NCBI GenBank assembly: GCA_964633285.1
Contig: CAZWGA010000004.1
Span: 62,001 to 126,000 of the forward strand
Direction of reading: 5' to 3'
Source of the DNA: 20CM-2-55-15 sp964633285
Lineage (GTDB): Bacteria > Acidobacteriota > Terriglobia > 20CM-2-55-15
Length of the DNA: 64,000 nucleotides
In this document: positions 7,293 to 16,012 of the stretch, piece after piece
Layout: each line of letters opens with the position of its first letter
Numbering within the stretch: position 1 is the first letter of the stretch
Position numbers and translations under genes: made by a program
The notes under the pieces: model-generated
The model's input: the letters and a program-made list of their open reading frames with translations, nothing else
Told to the model about the DNA's origin: nothing
Database searches by the model: none

Positions 7293-9533
7293 ATGAAATC
7301 TTCATCGAATGCCGCAGTAGCCGGACCGCAGCGTGTTCTGGTCGCTACTACGGCAATGCTCGCTTTCATTTCCTTCTGGCGCGCCGCGGCAGTTGTACTC
7401 AACGACATGGGTTCATCGGCGTTTTACGCAGGTGCTATAGCTGAACACTTCATCGGCAAAACGGCGCCCTGGTTCATTCTCGCGATCATGGTGCTTTCGT
7501 TCGCCGTGCGGTCGCTTTACATCGAAAGCTGCAGCATGTTTGTGCGCGGCGGCGTGTATCGCGTCGTGAAAGAAGCGATGGGCTCGACGCTGGCGAAGTT
7601 CTCCGTATCCGCCCTGATGTTCGATTACATCCTGACGGGACCGATCAGCGGAGTATCCGCGGGATTGTATCTGGTCGGGCTGCTGAATGAATTGCTGGCC
7701 TATTTCAACACTGCATTTCTGCTGCCCGTCAACTGGACGGCCGCGTTCTTCGCTATTCTCGTCACACTTTATTTCTGGTGGGAAAACATCAAAGGCATTC
7801 CCGAATCCAGCGAAAAAGCGCTGCGAATCATGTACGTGACCACCGTGATGGTCGTACTGCTGGTCGTATGGTCACTCTACACGCTGTCGCTGCGCGGCAT
7901 TCATCTGCCTCCGCTGCCTTACTTGAAGAACCTGACCTATTCGAATGACGCTCTGGGATGGCTCAAGACTACCACGCTGCCCTACACCATCGGGCTGATC
8001 GGAATTCTCGTCGGCCTGGGGCACTCCGTTCTTGCGATGAGCGGCGAAGAGACAATGGCTCAGGTCTATCGGGAAATCGAGCATCCCAAATTAAAGAATC
8101 TCGAAAAGGCCGGCATCCTGATCTTTGCGTACAGTCTGATCTTCACGGCAGGCGTTGCATTTTTCGCGGTCATGATCATTCCGGATTCGGTGAGGAACAG
8201 CTTTTACGATAACCCGATCGGCGGACTTGCGATGTATCTCGCAGGTCCGTTATCGGCGCGGATCGCATTTCGTGCATTTATCGCAATTGTGGGCACGTTG
8301 ATGCTGGCTGGAGCGGTGAACACATCCATCGTCGGTTCGAACGGCGTGTTGAATCGTGTTTCCGAGGACGGCATTCTTCCTCACTGGTTCCGCCATCCGC
8401 ACCGGCGTTTCGGTACATCGCATCGCATCCTGAATCTCGTTGTCGGCCTCCAACTGTTGACGATTATCCTGAGCCGCGGCGATATCTTTGTGTTGGGCGA
8501 GGCGTACGCATTCGGCGTGATGTGGAGTTTTGCAATGAAGGGCCTCGCCGTGTTGGTACTTCGCTATAGACAGCCCGGCAAACGCGAATTCCGTGTGCCC
8601 CTCAATTTCAAAATCGCCGGTTTGGAGATTCCGATTGGGCTGGGATTGATCACGCTGAGTCTTGTTGCGTTGTGCATCATCAATCTCCTGACCAAGCAGG
8701 TCGCCACAATTTCAGGTGTGGCCTTTACGATTATTTTCTTCGCCATTTTTTCGATCACCGAGAAAACGACGAAGAAAAGATCTACCGAGCACGCCGAACT
8801 GGATCAGTTCAATCTCGAGGGTAACGACGATCTCACTCCTGAAGCCCTCGGAGTCCGGCCGGGCAACGTGCTGGTGATGGTTCGCAATTACAACACGCTG
8901 CATAACCTCAGTTCGGTGCTCGATCGCGTTGATCCCCACAAACAGGATGTCGTGGTGCTGCATTTGCGATTCCTCAATCGGTCCGGCGGTGGTGAATATG
9001 AACTGACGCACGACCAGTTGTTCAGTCTGGAAGAACAAAAATTGTTTACGCGCGCACTGGAGCTTGCGGAAAAGAAGGGCAAAACGATTCATCTTGCGGT
9101 CGCCGCCGCGACCGAAAAATGGGAAGCTATTTTGCGGGCAGCTCAAAGCCTGCAGGCGTCGGTCGTTGTATTGGGAGCTTCGCCAAACACGCCAGTCATC
9201 GAGGAAGCCCGCCTCGCAGGACTGGTTTGGGAACGATTATCGGATCCTAAACCACAGTTGACGCTTCAGGTTTACTTTCCAGGCGGTCGCGAACAGGTGT
9301 TTTACCTTGGTCCGCACGCGCCGCATCTCACGCCCAAAGAGATTGATCTGTTGCACGGCATCTGGCTTCAGCTCAGCAACGAGGTTGCGCCCGAAGAAAT
9401 TCATCATCACGATGTGGTTCATTTCGCGCTCGAAGAACTTCAGCAAGAGATGTCGAACGCAAAGCGTGAAGAGCTTCTCGAAAAGCTGCGAGGCCACCTT
9501 CGGGACATCAAGAGCCGTCGCGTTCCCGCGTAG
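7293..9533 (+). CDS. KimA-like APC-superfamily transporter with C-terminal USP-like domain
   Basis: 746 residues. The first 500 or so form about 12 membrane segments of the APC fold, with SFWRAAAVVLNDMGSSAFY in helix 1 and GGVYRVVKEAMG then FDYILTGPISG, the pattern seen in KimA/YdaO K+ importers and related amino-acid permeases. A cytoplasmic tail of about 240 residues contains a USP-like domain (ASVVVLGASPNTP). GAGG lies 6 bases before the ATG. Its place behind the stress-like gene and the shared KdpE-type operator favour K+ (or K+-linked) uptake over amino-acid uptake; the substrate is inferred. Confidence 0.85.
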   Translation: MKSSSNAAVAGPQRVLVATTAMLAFISFWRAAAVVLNDMGSSAFYAGAIAEHFIGKTAPWFILAIMVLSFAVRSLYIESCSMFVRGGVYRVVKEAMGSTLAKFSVSALMFDYILTGPISGVSAGLYLVGLLNELLAYFNTAFLLPVNWTAAFFAILVTLYFWWENIKGIPESSEKALRIMYVTTVMVVLLVVWSLYTLSLRGIHLPPLPYLKNLTYSNDALGWLKTTTLPYTIGLIGILVGLGHSVLAMSGEETMAQVYREIEHPKLKNLEKAGILIFAYSLIFTAGVAFFAVMIIPDSVRNSFYDNPIGGLAMYLAGPLSARIAFRAFIAIVGTLMLAGAVNTSIVGSNGVLNRVSEDGILPHWFRHPHRRFGTSHRILNLVVGLQLLTIILSRGDIFVLGEAYAFGVMWSFAMKGLAVLVLRYRQPGKREFRVPLNFKIAGLEIPIGLGLITLSLVALCIINLLTKQVATISGVAFTIIFFAIFSITEKTTKKRSTEHAELDQFNLEGNDDLTPEALGVRPGNVLVMVRNYNTLHNLSSVLDRVDPHKQDVVVLHLRFLNRSGGGEYELTHDQLFSLEEQKLFTRALELAEKKGKTIHLAVAAATEKWEAILRAAQSLQASVVVLGASPNTPVIEEARLAGLVWERLSDPKPQLTLQVYFPGGREQVFYLGPHAPHLTPKEIDLLHGIWLQLSNEVAPEEIHHHDVVHFALEELQQEMSNAKREELLEKLRGHLRDIKSRRVPA

Positions 9534-9550
9534 CCTGCGCCTATCCACGT

Positions 9551-9556
9551 TATAAT
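9551..9556 (+). promoter_or_regulatory. -10 box of the quinone oxidoreductase gene
   Basis: A perfect TATAAT lies 23 bases before the ATG at 9580, leaving room for a short leader with GGAGGCGGG. No good -35 hexamer is seen 16-18 bp upstream. Confidence 0.5.
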
Positions 9557-9579
9557 CTTTGCCTCAGTCAGGAGGCGGG

Positions 9580-10542
9580 ATGAAGGCGATACGTGTGAAA
9601 GAGTTCGGCGGGCCCGAGGTTTTGAAAGTCGAGGAGGTTCCGGATCCCAAACCCGACACGAAACAGGTGATGGTGCGTGTCAAGGCCTCGGGCGTCAATC
9701 CTGTCGATACATACATTCGGGCCGGCGTCTATGCGCGGAAGCCGGACTTGCCGTTTACTCCGGGAACCGATGCGGCTGGAATTGTCGAAGCGGTTGGACC
9801 GGAAGTGAAGGGAATTCGCGCGGGAGACCGCGTGTATACCAACGGCGCCATCACTGGTGTGTACGCTGAACTCGCTTTATGCGAGGCCTCGCGTGTGCAT
9901 CCGCTTCCTAACAACATTTCCTTCGCTCAGGGCGCTGCGCTCGGTGTGCCTTACGGCACGGCGTATCGAGCGCTCTTTCAGCGCGGTCACGCCAAACCTG
10001 GTGAAACGATCCTCGTGCACGGCGCCAGCGGTGGAGTCGGCATTGCATGTGTTCAATTTGCCCGCGCAGCGGGCATGAGGGTAATTGGAACCGGAGGGTC
10101 GGAAAAGGGCCGGGCGATGGTTGCCGCTCAGGGTGCGCATCATGTTTTCGACCACCGCTTACCCGATTATGAAAAACAAATCATGGCAGCAACGGATGGC
10201 CGCGGCGTTAACGTGATCACGGAAATGCTGGCGAATGTCAATCTTGCCAGGGATCTCACGTTGCTTGCGCCGTCCGGCCGTGTGGTCGTCATCGGGAATC
10301 GCGGAACCGTGGAAATCAATCCACGCGATGCCATGGCTCGCGAGGCATCGATATTGGGATTGTTCCTGTGGTCTGCGACGGATGCGGATCTTGAAGAAAT
10401 TCATGCTGCCGTCGTTGCGGGCCTTGAAAAGGGAACTCTTCGTCCGATTGTCGGCCATGAATTACCCCTTGCGGAAGCTCCGCGCGCGCATCAACTCGTG
10501 ATGGAGCCCGGCGCCTATGGAAAGCTCGTGTTGATTCCTTAA
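9580..10542 (+). CDS. NADPH:quinone oxidoreductase (zeta-crystallin type, zinc-less MDR)
   Basis: 320 residues of the medium-chain dehydrogenase/reductase family: GroES-like N-terminus (MKAIRVKEFGGPEVL), then a Rossmann domain with the nucleotide motif HGASGGVG. No structural-zinc cysteines are present, as in quinone oxidoreductases. The ATG at 9580 is chosen over a TTG 7 codons earlier because GGAGGCGGG sits directly before it. It ends 3 bases before aguB, so the three genes to 12419 may be cotranscribed, though its role in that set is not evident. Confidence 0.92.
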   Translation: MKAIRVKEFGGPEVLKVEEVPDPKPDTKQVMVRVKASGVNPVDTYIRAGVYARKPDLPFTPGTDAAGIVEAVGPEVKGIRAGDRVYTNGAITGVYAELALCEASRVHPLPNNISFAQGAALGVPYGTAYRALFQRGHAKPGETILVHGASGGVGIACVQFARAAGMRVIGTGGSEKGRAMVAAQGAHHVFDHRLPDYEKQIMAATDGRGVNVITEMLANVNLARDLTLLAPSGRVVVIGNRGTVEINPRDAMAREASILGLFLWSATDADLEEIHAAVVAGLEKGTLRPIVGHELPLAEAPRAHQLVMEPGAYGKLVLIP

Positions 10543-10545
10543 CTG

Positions 10546-11391
10546 ATGCTGAAAATCGGCCTCATTCAAACCAGAGTCGGCGCGAATATCGAGGAAAATC
10601 TCGCGAAGACCGCCCGCTTTATCAAGCAGGCTGCGAGCCGCGGCGCGGATATTGTCTGCCTTCAGGAATTGTTTGCGACGCGCTATTTCGCTCAAACCCG
10701 GAGCGATGAATTTTTCGACCTCGCGGAACGGGTGCCCGGGCGGCTGTCGCGGTTCCTCTCAGCCAGCGCCTCATCGAATAGAGTCATGCTTGTTGGCGGC
10801 TCGATTTACGAGCGTGGCGATGATGGAAAGTTTTACAACACGTCCCTGCTTTACGATGCACGGGGAAAACTCGCGGGGAAGTATCGAAAGATGCACATCC
10901 CTCACGATCCGAATTATTACGAACAGTATTACTTCACGCCCGGTAATCTCGGATACGTGCAGGTCCATACCGGCAAGACCGTTGTCGCGCCGCTCATTTG
11001 CTACGACCAATGGTATCCCGAAGCGGCGCGGGTGAATGCCATTCAAGGCGCGGAGTTGATCGTTTACCCGACCGCGATTGGTTGGTTCAAGGAACTCCAA
11101 CGCGACGAACCCTTCTCCGCAAAGCGGTGGGAAGATGCCATGCGCGCTCACGCGTCGCTCAACGGAATCTTTGTTGCCGCGGTAAATCGCGTCGGCAAGG
11201 AGGACGGCCTGAGATTCTGGGGCGGATCGTTTGTCGCGGATCCTTTTGGCGAAATTGTGGCGCGCGCATCCCGCTCGAAAGAGGAAGTCCTGATCGTGAA
11301 CATCGATCTGAAGCGCATTCGAGCCTCGCAGGAAGGCTGGCGGTTCCTCTACAACCGGCGGCCCGGAAGTTATACGGACCTCGTTCGATGA
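10546..11391 (+). CDS. aguB: N-carbamoylputrescine amidase (nitrilase family)
   Basis: 281-residue carbon-nitrogen hydrolase that converts N-carbamoylputrescine to putrescine. The Glu-Lys-Cys triad is visible: Glu in CLQELFAT, Lys in KYRKMHIPHD, Cys in LICYDQWYPEAAR. Size and motifs match AguB. It overlaps the next gene by 4 bases (ATGA), and that gene encodes agmatine deiminase, which supplies its substrate; the pairing makes the assignment firm. Confidence 0.94.
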   Translation: MLKIGLIQTRVGANIEENLAKTARFIKQAASRGADIVCLQELFATRYFAQTRSDEFFDLAERVPGRLSRFLSASASSNRVMLVGGSIYERGDDGKFYNTSLLYDARGKLAGKYRKMHIPHDPNYYEQYYFTPGNLGYVQVHTGKTVVAPLICYDQWYPEAARVNAIQGAELIVYPTAIGWFKELQRDEPFSAKRWEDAMRAHASLNGIFVAAVNRVGKEDGLRFWGGSFVADPFGEIVARASRSKEEVLIVNIDLKRIRASQEGWRFLYNRRPGSYTDLVR

Positions 11392-12419
11392 AGAAACTCA
11401 CGCCGAAAAGTCTGGGCTATCGCATGCCGGCCGAATGGGAGCCGCAGGAAGCCGTTTGGCTGACGTGGCCTCACAACGAATTAACCTGGCCGGACCGGTT
11501 GCTTGCGGAAGTCGAGCGGACCTATGTTGAAATCATCCGCGCGCTGCACCGTGGACAGAAAATCAAGTTGCTCGTCAAAGACGCGGCCGGCGACGAACGC
11601 ATCGCGCTCATGCTCGAATCCGAGGAGATCGACATGGCGAAAGTCGAATTTGTCGGGGTGGCCGCGGAAGATTCGTGGATTCGAGACTACGGCCCGACGT
11701 TTCTTCTCAATTCGAATTTTCGCGACCTTGCGATGGTGAAGTGGGTATTTAACGCCTGGGGCAATAAATACGATGATCTGATCCGCGACGACCGGATACC
11801 GCACGACTTGAACAAACTTTTGCGTCTTCCGATCTTCGAACCCGGCATCGTACTCGAAGGTGGTTCAATAGAAGTCAATGGGGCCGGCGTGGTCCTCACG
11901 ACCGAGCAATGCCTGTTGAACAAGAATCGCAATCCGAAATTAAGCCGCGGGGAGATTGAAAACTATCTGTACGAGTATCTGAACGTCTCGAATGTTCTCT
12001 GGCTCCGTGAAGGCATTGCGGGCGACGACACGGACGGCCACATCGACGACATCGCGCGCTTCGTGAGCGCGGACACGGTTCTCTGCGCGTTCGAGGACGA
12101 CTCGCGCGACGAAAACTATCCCATCCTCAAAGAAAACTTCGATCGCCTCGTGGATTTTGGATTGAGAGTCATCAAGCTTCCGATGCCCGGTTATGTGGGC
12201 GACCGGCATACACGCCTTCCGGCAAGTTACGCTAATTTTTATATCGGCAATACGGCCGTCGTCGTCCCGGCATTCGGCCATCCCAACGACGAGCGCGCCA
12301 TCGAGATTATTCAGGAACTGTTTCCATCCCGGCACGTGACCGGAGTTCTCGCCACAGCCATGGTGCACGGCCTCGGCACTATTCACTGCTGCAGCCAGCA
12401 GCAGCCTTTCATTTCGTAG
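11388..12419 (+). CDS. aguA: agmatine deiminase
   Basis: 343 residues. It converts agmatine to N-carbamoylputrescine, the step before AguB. Family marks are the N-terminal MPAEWEPQEAVWLTWPHN, the GD-containing DTDGHIDD region and the C-terminal catalytic Cys in GTIHCCSQQQP. The ATG overlaps the aguB stop. No arginine decarboxylase is in the window, so agmatine must come from elsewhere. Confidence 0.96.
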   Translation: MKKLTPKSLGYRMPAEWEPQEAVWLTWPHNELTWPDRLLAEVERTYVEIIRALHRGQKIKLLVKDAAGDERIALMLESEEIDMAKVEFVGVAAEDSWIRDYGPTFLLNSNFRDLAMVKWVFNAWGNKYDDLIRDDRIPHDLNKLLRLPIFEPGIVLEGGSIEVNGAGVVLTTEQCLLNKNRNPKLSRGEIENYLYEYLNVSNVLWLREGIAGDDTDGHIDDIARFVSADTVLCAFEDDSRDENYPILKENFDRLVDFGLRVIKLPMPGYVGDRHTRLPASYANFYIGNTAVVVPAFGHPNDERAIEIIQELFPSRHVTGVLATAMVHGLGTIHCCSQQQPFIS

Positions 12420-12435
12420 TTGCCCGAATTGCCTC

Positions 12436-12468
12436 TTGACTCGATTGTGATTAAGCCTACAATGTAGG
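12436..12468 (+). promoter_or_regulatory. padR promoter with palindromic operator over the -10 box
   Basis: TTGACT (12436-12441), 16-bp spacer, TACAAT (12458-12463). The -10 is embedded in a perfect 6-1-6 palindrome CCTACAATGTAGG (12456-12468), well placed for autorepression by the PadR protein encoded 5 bases downstream. The ATG follows the -10 by 10 bp. Confidence 0.7.
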
Positions 12469-12473
12469 CAATC

Positions 12474-12815
12474 ATGGCAGATATATTGGGCGCATTCGAG
12501 CAGGCCGTACTGCTCTCGATTTTGAGGCTGAAGGAGAACGCGTACGGACGCGCAATTCTGAAGGAAGCGCAGGAGCGGCTGGACCGTGACGTCGCGGCGG
12601 GCGCCGTTCACGCAACGCTTGAAAGACTCGAACGGAAGGGATTGATTGCTTCCCGATTGGGATCCGGCACGCTGATTCGCGACGGCCGTGCCCGGCGGTT
12701 TTATCGTTTACAGCCTGCCGCGCTGCAAGCGCTGCATGATGCGCGCGAAGCCGCAAAGAGTCTATGGCAGGGCGTGAGATTGCCCTTGAAAGGATACGTA
12801 TGGAACAGCAGATAA
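12474..12815 (+). CDS. PadR-family transcriptional regulator
   Basis: 113 residues with the PadR winged helix: FEQAVLLSILRL, YGRAILKEAQERL, and GAVHATLERLERKGLI as the recognition-helix region. It lacks the long C-terminal dimerisation domain, as in the short subgroup. A palindrome overlaps its own -10 box. It overlaps the next gene by 16 bases; PadR genes followed by permease-prefix proteins are frequent in Acidobacteriota, so it probably controls that gene and itself. Confidence 0.92.
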   Translation: MADILGAFEQAVLLSILRLKENAYGRAILKEAQERLDRDVAAGAVHATLERLERKGLIASRLGSGTLIRDGRARRFYRLQPAALQALHDAREAAKSLWQGVRLPLKGYVWNSR

Positions 12816-13420
12816 ATTTTCCGCAAAGTTCGATTCGCCCTCCCGCCTGGGCAGAGTCCTCGCTTCGAATGGTTCTGCCTTCAAAGGATGCTGAAACCGT
12901 TACAGGCGATTTGCTTGAAGCGTATCGCGACACGATCCATCCCCAACGCGGCCGGCTGCGCGCAAACTTGTGGTACTGGAGGCAGGTTGCGGATTTCGTG
13001 ATGCGCGCAAGCGGAGGATGGGGTGTGCTGCTCGGGCTGATATGGGTTGTGGGTCCATTCCGAATGACGTTGCATCAAGGCGGCTGGTTCTATGCGGGCC
13101 TCGAGCAGAAGCTTATCGCGGCGATGCTGGTGCTGCTCGCAGCCCGCAATTCCTGGCGATCGGGATACCTTCGAGGCGGCATTCTTATTGCGACTGCGAT
13201 CGGTCTTGCCGGAAGCGTCATTTGGATTGGCGGCGCTATGTTTCAGGCTGCCCGATGGGACTTGACCGTAACGCCTGTTGAAAGCTTCCGCCAACACTTC
13301 GACTGGCCGGTTTTCTTTATGGCGCCCGTGTTGTCCCTTGTTGCGTCCGGTCTTCTTGGTATTGCCGGCGCGACCTTTGGAAGACTTATGCAGGCGTGCG
13401 CCGGGATCGGCGAGCGGTGA
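12800..13420 (+). CDS. membrane protein with permease-prefix-like N-terminus
   Basis: 206 residues. The N-terminus (about 25-55) holds a short soluble segment with the pattern ETVTGDLLEAYRD, like the prefix that precedes many PadR-linked acidobacterial permeases. Four or so hydrophobic segments follow. AAAGGA lies before the ATG at 12800, which is preferred over an in-frame start 12 codons upstream inside padR. No FtsX/MacB core is present, so this is not a full ABC permease. The role is unknown beyond membership of the PadR unit. Confidence 0.82.
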   Translation: MEQQINFPQSSIRPPAWAESSLRMVLPSKDAETVTGDLLEAYRDTIHPQRGRLRANLWYWRQVADFVMRASGGWGVLLGLIWVVGPFRMTLHQGGWFYAGLEQKLIAAMLVLLAARNSWRSGYLRGGILIATAIGLAGSVIWIGGAMFQAARWDLTVTPVESFRQHFDWPVFFMAPVLSLVASGLLGIAGATFGRLMQACAGIGER

Positions 13421-13441
13421 GGATGTTGAGCAATCGGCAAC

Positions 13442-13657
13442 CTATGCCGCGTTTGGCTTACTCTTGAAGATTTTCAGAACCGCTTCGGTGGCCGATCTCG
13501 GCGGGAGTGATTTCCGCAGAGTCGCGAGTTCGTTGAGCCAGCGAAGATTAGCCAAACATTCAGCGCAACGCTCGACGTGCTGGACGGATGCAGAATCAAG
13601 AGATTGAATCTGCATCACGTGATCCGCGAGCACGCCGAGCTTGGGATGATGGATCAT
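13442..13657 (-). CDS. small zinc-finger (anti-sigma-like) protein
   Basis: 71 residues. The motif HVERCAECLANLRWL (H-x3-C-x2-C) is the core of ZAS-type zinc-binding anti-sigma domains. There is no membrane segment and no sigma factor next to it. The ATG follows the upstream lipoprotein stop directly (TAGATG), so the two are coupled. It may be a soluble regulator or a fragment of a longer anti-sigma protein. Confidence 0.65.
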   Translation of the reverse strand: MIHHPKLGVLADHVMQIQSLDSASVQHVERCAECLANLRWLNELATLRKSLPPRSATEAVLKIFKSKPNAA

Positions 13658-14191
13658 CTATCTTTTGTTGCGCGTGGCGAGATCGTAAACGAGGCCGGCG
13701 ACGCCACCGGATAATGCACCAATCCCGGCGCCTTTTCCGCCGCCTGCTATCGCGCCAATTGCGGCGCCCGCCCCCGCGCTACCTCCGACAATCAACACTT
13801 CTTTCTCGAGCGACCGTTTGCGCGGCGCGGATGTCGAGACAGGCGCCGTCCGCCGTTCGAGGATTCGCGGTTGAGACTGAACGAAGGCCTGCTTTGTCAC
13901 TCTCGGATCGGATAGCTCTAGCGGAGTTATCGTTATTCCGTCGCGCATATAAACCTGATGATCTCCGATCGGGCGATGAGGAATAACAAGCTGCACTCTG
14001 CGGCCGTCATCGAGAGTTGTGGGGACGATTGTTGCAGCGACCTTTCCGTCTTCGGTCGTAATCTCGTCCACGTAACCACCGGTCAGTCCATATTTCTGTT
14101 CTATAGCCCTGGGATCCACGTCGGCGCTGACTTTGCCGCAAGCGGCTATGGTCAACATACCGGCGAGGAGTAAGGCGAGCGTCGATTTCAT
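13658..14191 (-). CDS. glycine-zipper lipoprotein
   Basis: 177 residues starting at the ATG with GGAGG 9 bases upstream (14191). The signal sequence ends in the lipobox LTIAAC. The C-terminal 40 residues are a glycine zipper (repeated GxxxG: GGSAGAGAAIGAIAGG) that is expected to insert in a membrane. The middle part is short and charged. It is probably anchored to the outer or inner membrane; function unknown. Confidence 0.83.
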   Translation of the reverse strand: MKSTLALLLAGMLTIAACGKVSADVDPRAIEQKYGLTGGYVDEITTEDGKVAATIVPTTLDDGRRVQLVIPHRPIGDHQVYMRDGITITPLELSDPRVTKQAFVQSQPRILERRTAPVSTSAPRKRSLEKEVLIVGGSAGAGAAIGAIAGGGKGAGIGALSGGVAGLVYDLATRNKR

Positions 14192-14450
14192 TCGGGTAAC
14201 CTCCATCGAAAGATTCGAATCCGTATGGCCCGGAACATTCATTACTGCGCTACGCCTCTTACTAAAAAAGAGGAGTTCTGACGTTCCGGAAATACATACT
14301 GGAAGCAACACGCTTTCCGTTGGCCGTATAGCTTTGTAAGTTGTGGAAATTACGAACTCGAAGGCTGGAGGTGGTACCTGAAATCCCTTGGCCCATAAAA
14401 GAACCCCGGGGAGTTCTTCCACTGCACGAGCTTTGCCCAACTGAACGCGA
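14192..14450. other. intergenic region between divergent lipoprotein and dehydrogenase genes
   Basis: About 260 bp with no convincing reading frame. It must hold the promoter of the lipoprotein gene (minus) and the upstream part of the dehydrogenase promoter (plus). A weak hairpin (CCTCTT, ACTAAAA, AAGAGG) lies near 14252-14271. No tRNA or known RNA is recognised. Confidence 0.4.
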
Positions 14451-14456
14451 TACAAT
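14451..14456 (+). promoter_or_regulatory. -10 box of a likely leaderless gene
   Basis: TACAAT ends 6 bases before the ATG of the dehydrogenase at 14463, which has no Shine-Dalgarno. A transcript would start at or next to the start codon. Confidence 0.5.
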
Positions 14457-14462
14457 GCGTCC

Positions 14463-15416
14463 ATGCTTTCAGTCCATCTTCAAGCCCGGCGAGTCGAGGT
14501 GCGCAAGGTTCGCCGTCCCGAACGTCGTCCCGGATTTGCCCTGATTCGGCTGCTGCAGGCCGGCATCTGCAACACCGATCTCGAACTGCAGCGCGGTTAT
14601 TACGGATTTTCCGGGACGCCGGGACATGAGTTCGTCGGCGAAGTCATCGAGGCAGCTTCTGCGAGTCTTCTGGGCTGCCGCGTCGTCGGGGAGATCAATC
14701 TGTCCTGTGGAAAATGCGTGTGGTGCAAAAGGGGACTGGGGCGTCACTGTCCCGGGCGCAGCGTTCTCGGTATTTTGAAACACCCGGGAGCATTTCGGGA
14801 GTTCCTGACGTTGCCGGAAGTCAATCTTCACGTCGTGCCGGATTCGATTTCGAACGACGATGCGGTCTTCGTGGAGCCGCTGGCGGCGGCTTGCGAAATT
14901 CTCGATCAGGCCGGAATGCCCGAGCACGCGGAAGTGGCCGTCCTCGGTTACGGGAAACTCGGATTGCTCGTCGCTCAGGTATTGAATGCTGAACGCATAG
15001 ACGTACACCTTTACGGGCGTCACAAAGAAAAGCTGCGGATCGCAGAGCGCGCCGGAGTCCGGACCGCGATCCTCCGAAAGAAAATTCCTGCAGCAACTTA
15101 TGAATGGATTGTTGAGGCAACGGGGTCGCCGGATGGTCTTCGGCAGGCCGTCGAGATGACCAGACCTCGAGGAACGGTCTTTCTGAAATCCACGGTGCAC
15201 GGAATGGCGCGTATCGACACTGCTCCGGTTGTCGTCAATGAGATCACAGTGACCGGGTCGCGGTGCGGACGATTTGAGCCGGCACTGAATCTATTACAAT
15301 CACGAAGGATTAATGTTGCCGATATGATTTCAGAATCGATGCCTTTGTCCAGGGCCCGAGCTGCCTTTGCCCGCGCGGAGCAGCGAGGCGTACTGAAAGT
15401 TTTATTGAGTGCGTGA
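14463..15416 (+). CDS. zinc-type MDR alcohol dehydrogenase family protein
   Basis: 317 residues. The catalytic-zinc Cys (GICNTD) and His-Glu (GHEFVGEV) are present, as is a structural-zinc cluster CGKCVWCKRGLGRHC. The Rossmann motif is VLGYGKLGLL. This pattern fits threonine/sorbitol-type dehydrogenases; the substrate cannot be set from sequence alone. It overlaps the next gene's possible GTG by 4 bases. Confidence 0.9.
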   Translation: MLSVHLQARRVEVRKVRRPERRPGFALIRLLQAGICNTDLELQRGYYGFSGTPGHEFVGEVIEAASASLLGCRVVGEINLSCGKCVWCKRGLGRHCPGRSVLGILKHPGAFREFLTLPEVNLHVVPDSISNDDAVFVEPLAAACEILDQAGMPEHAEVAVLGYGKLGLLVAQVLNAERIDVHLYGRHKEKLRIAERAGVRTAILRKKIPAATYEWIVEATGSPDGLRQAVEMTRPRGTVFLKSTVHGMARIDTAPVVVNEITVTGSRCGRFEPALNLLQSRRINVADMISESMPLSRARAAFARAEQRGVLKVLLSA

Positions 15417-15448
15417 CATCCACGCTGAAGCTGGAAACGGAATCCGTT

Positions 15449-15946
15449 ATGGACTTTGAACTGAAGAAACTATCCAAAGAAGCCATTCCGCCGGCATTGG
15501 AACGCGCGGAACGATATCGTTTGCTCAATGAACCGGTACAGGCGGAGAGCATTTGCCTCGATATTCTGGCGGTCGATCCGGAGAATCAGAATGCAGTCGT
15601 GTTGTTGCTGCTTGCGCTGTCGGAGCAGTTCGGAGAAAACATCACGGAAAAACTGGATCGGGCCTGGTCCCTGCTGTCTCGGTTGCGAGACGAATATCAG
15701 CGAGCGTACTACCAGGGAATACTTCTGGAACGGCAAGCCCGCCTGTACATGCGCAGCGAAGCGCCCGGCTCGAATTTTTCAGCCTACGATTTGTTTTGTG
15801 AAGCCATGAAGCTGTACGAGAAGGCTGAACAACTCCGGCCTGCCGGTAATGATGAAGCACTGCTTCGCTGGAATACATGCGCCCGAACGATCGTGTCGGC
15901 CCGGCTGGAAGCACGGCCGATCGAAGATTTTCGACCACTGACGTAA
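15449..15946 (+). CDS. TPR-like helical protein
   Basis: About 165 residues, all helical: ALERAERYRLLNEP, AESICLDILAVDPENQNAVVLL and AMKLYEKAEQLRPAGNDEAL read as degenerate tetratricopeptide units. The ATG at 15449 is taken as start (MDFELKKLSKEA); a GTG at 15413 overlapping the previous gene is possible. The gene ends 15 bp before a hairpin terminator. It presumably mediates protein contacts; partner unknown. Confidence 0.8.
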   Translation: MDFELKKLSKEAIPPALERAERYRLLNEPVQAESICLDILAVDPENQNAVVLLLLALSEQFGENITEKLDRAWSLLSRLRDEYQRAYYQGILLERQARLYMRSEAPGSNFSAYDLFCEAMKLYEKAEQLRPAGNDEALLRWNTCARTIVSARLEARPIEDFRPLT

Positions 15947-15961
15947 GCCACCAAAAAAACT

Positions 15962-15992
15962 AGGGACGCCAAAAAACTTCAGCGTCCCTTTT
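15962..15992 (+). terminator. intrinsic terminator after the TPR-like gene
   Basis: AGGGACGC (15962-15969), a 12-nt A-rich loop, GCGTCCCT (15982-15989) and TTTT. It separates this transcript from the convergent secreted-protein gene ending at 16013. Confidence 0.7.
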
Positions 15993-16012
15993 GGGGAGGA
16001 GGAAGGGGGACC

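Noticed and set aside
14200..14215. GATTCGAATCC, resembling a tRNA T-loop
   Set aside because: No acceptor, D or anticodon stems can be formed around it, and it lies next to the lipoprotein start region.
14469..15200. minus-strand frame of 243 codons
   Set aside because: Antisense to the zinc-type dehydrogenase, which has all family motifs.
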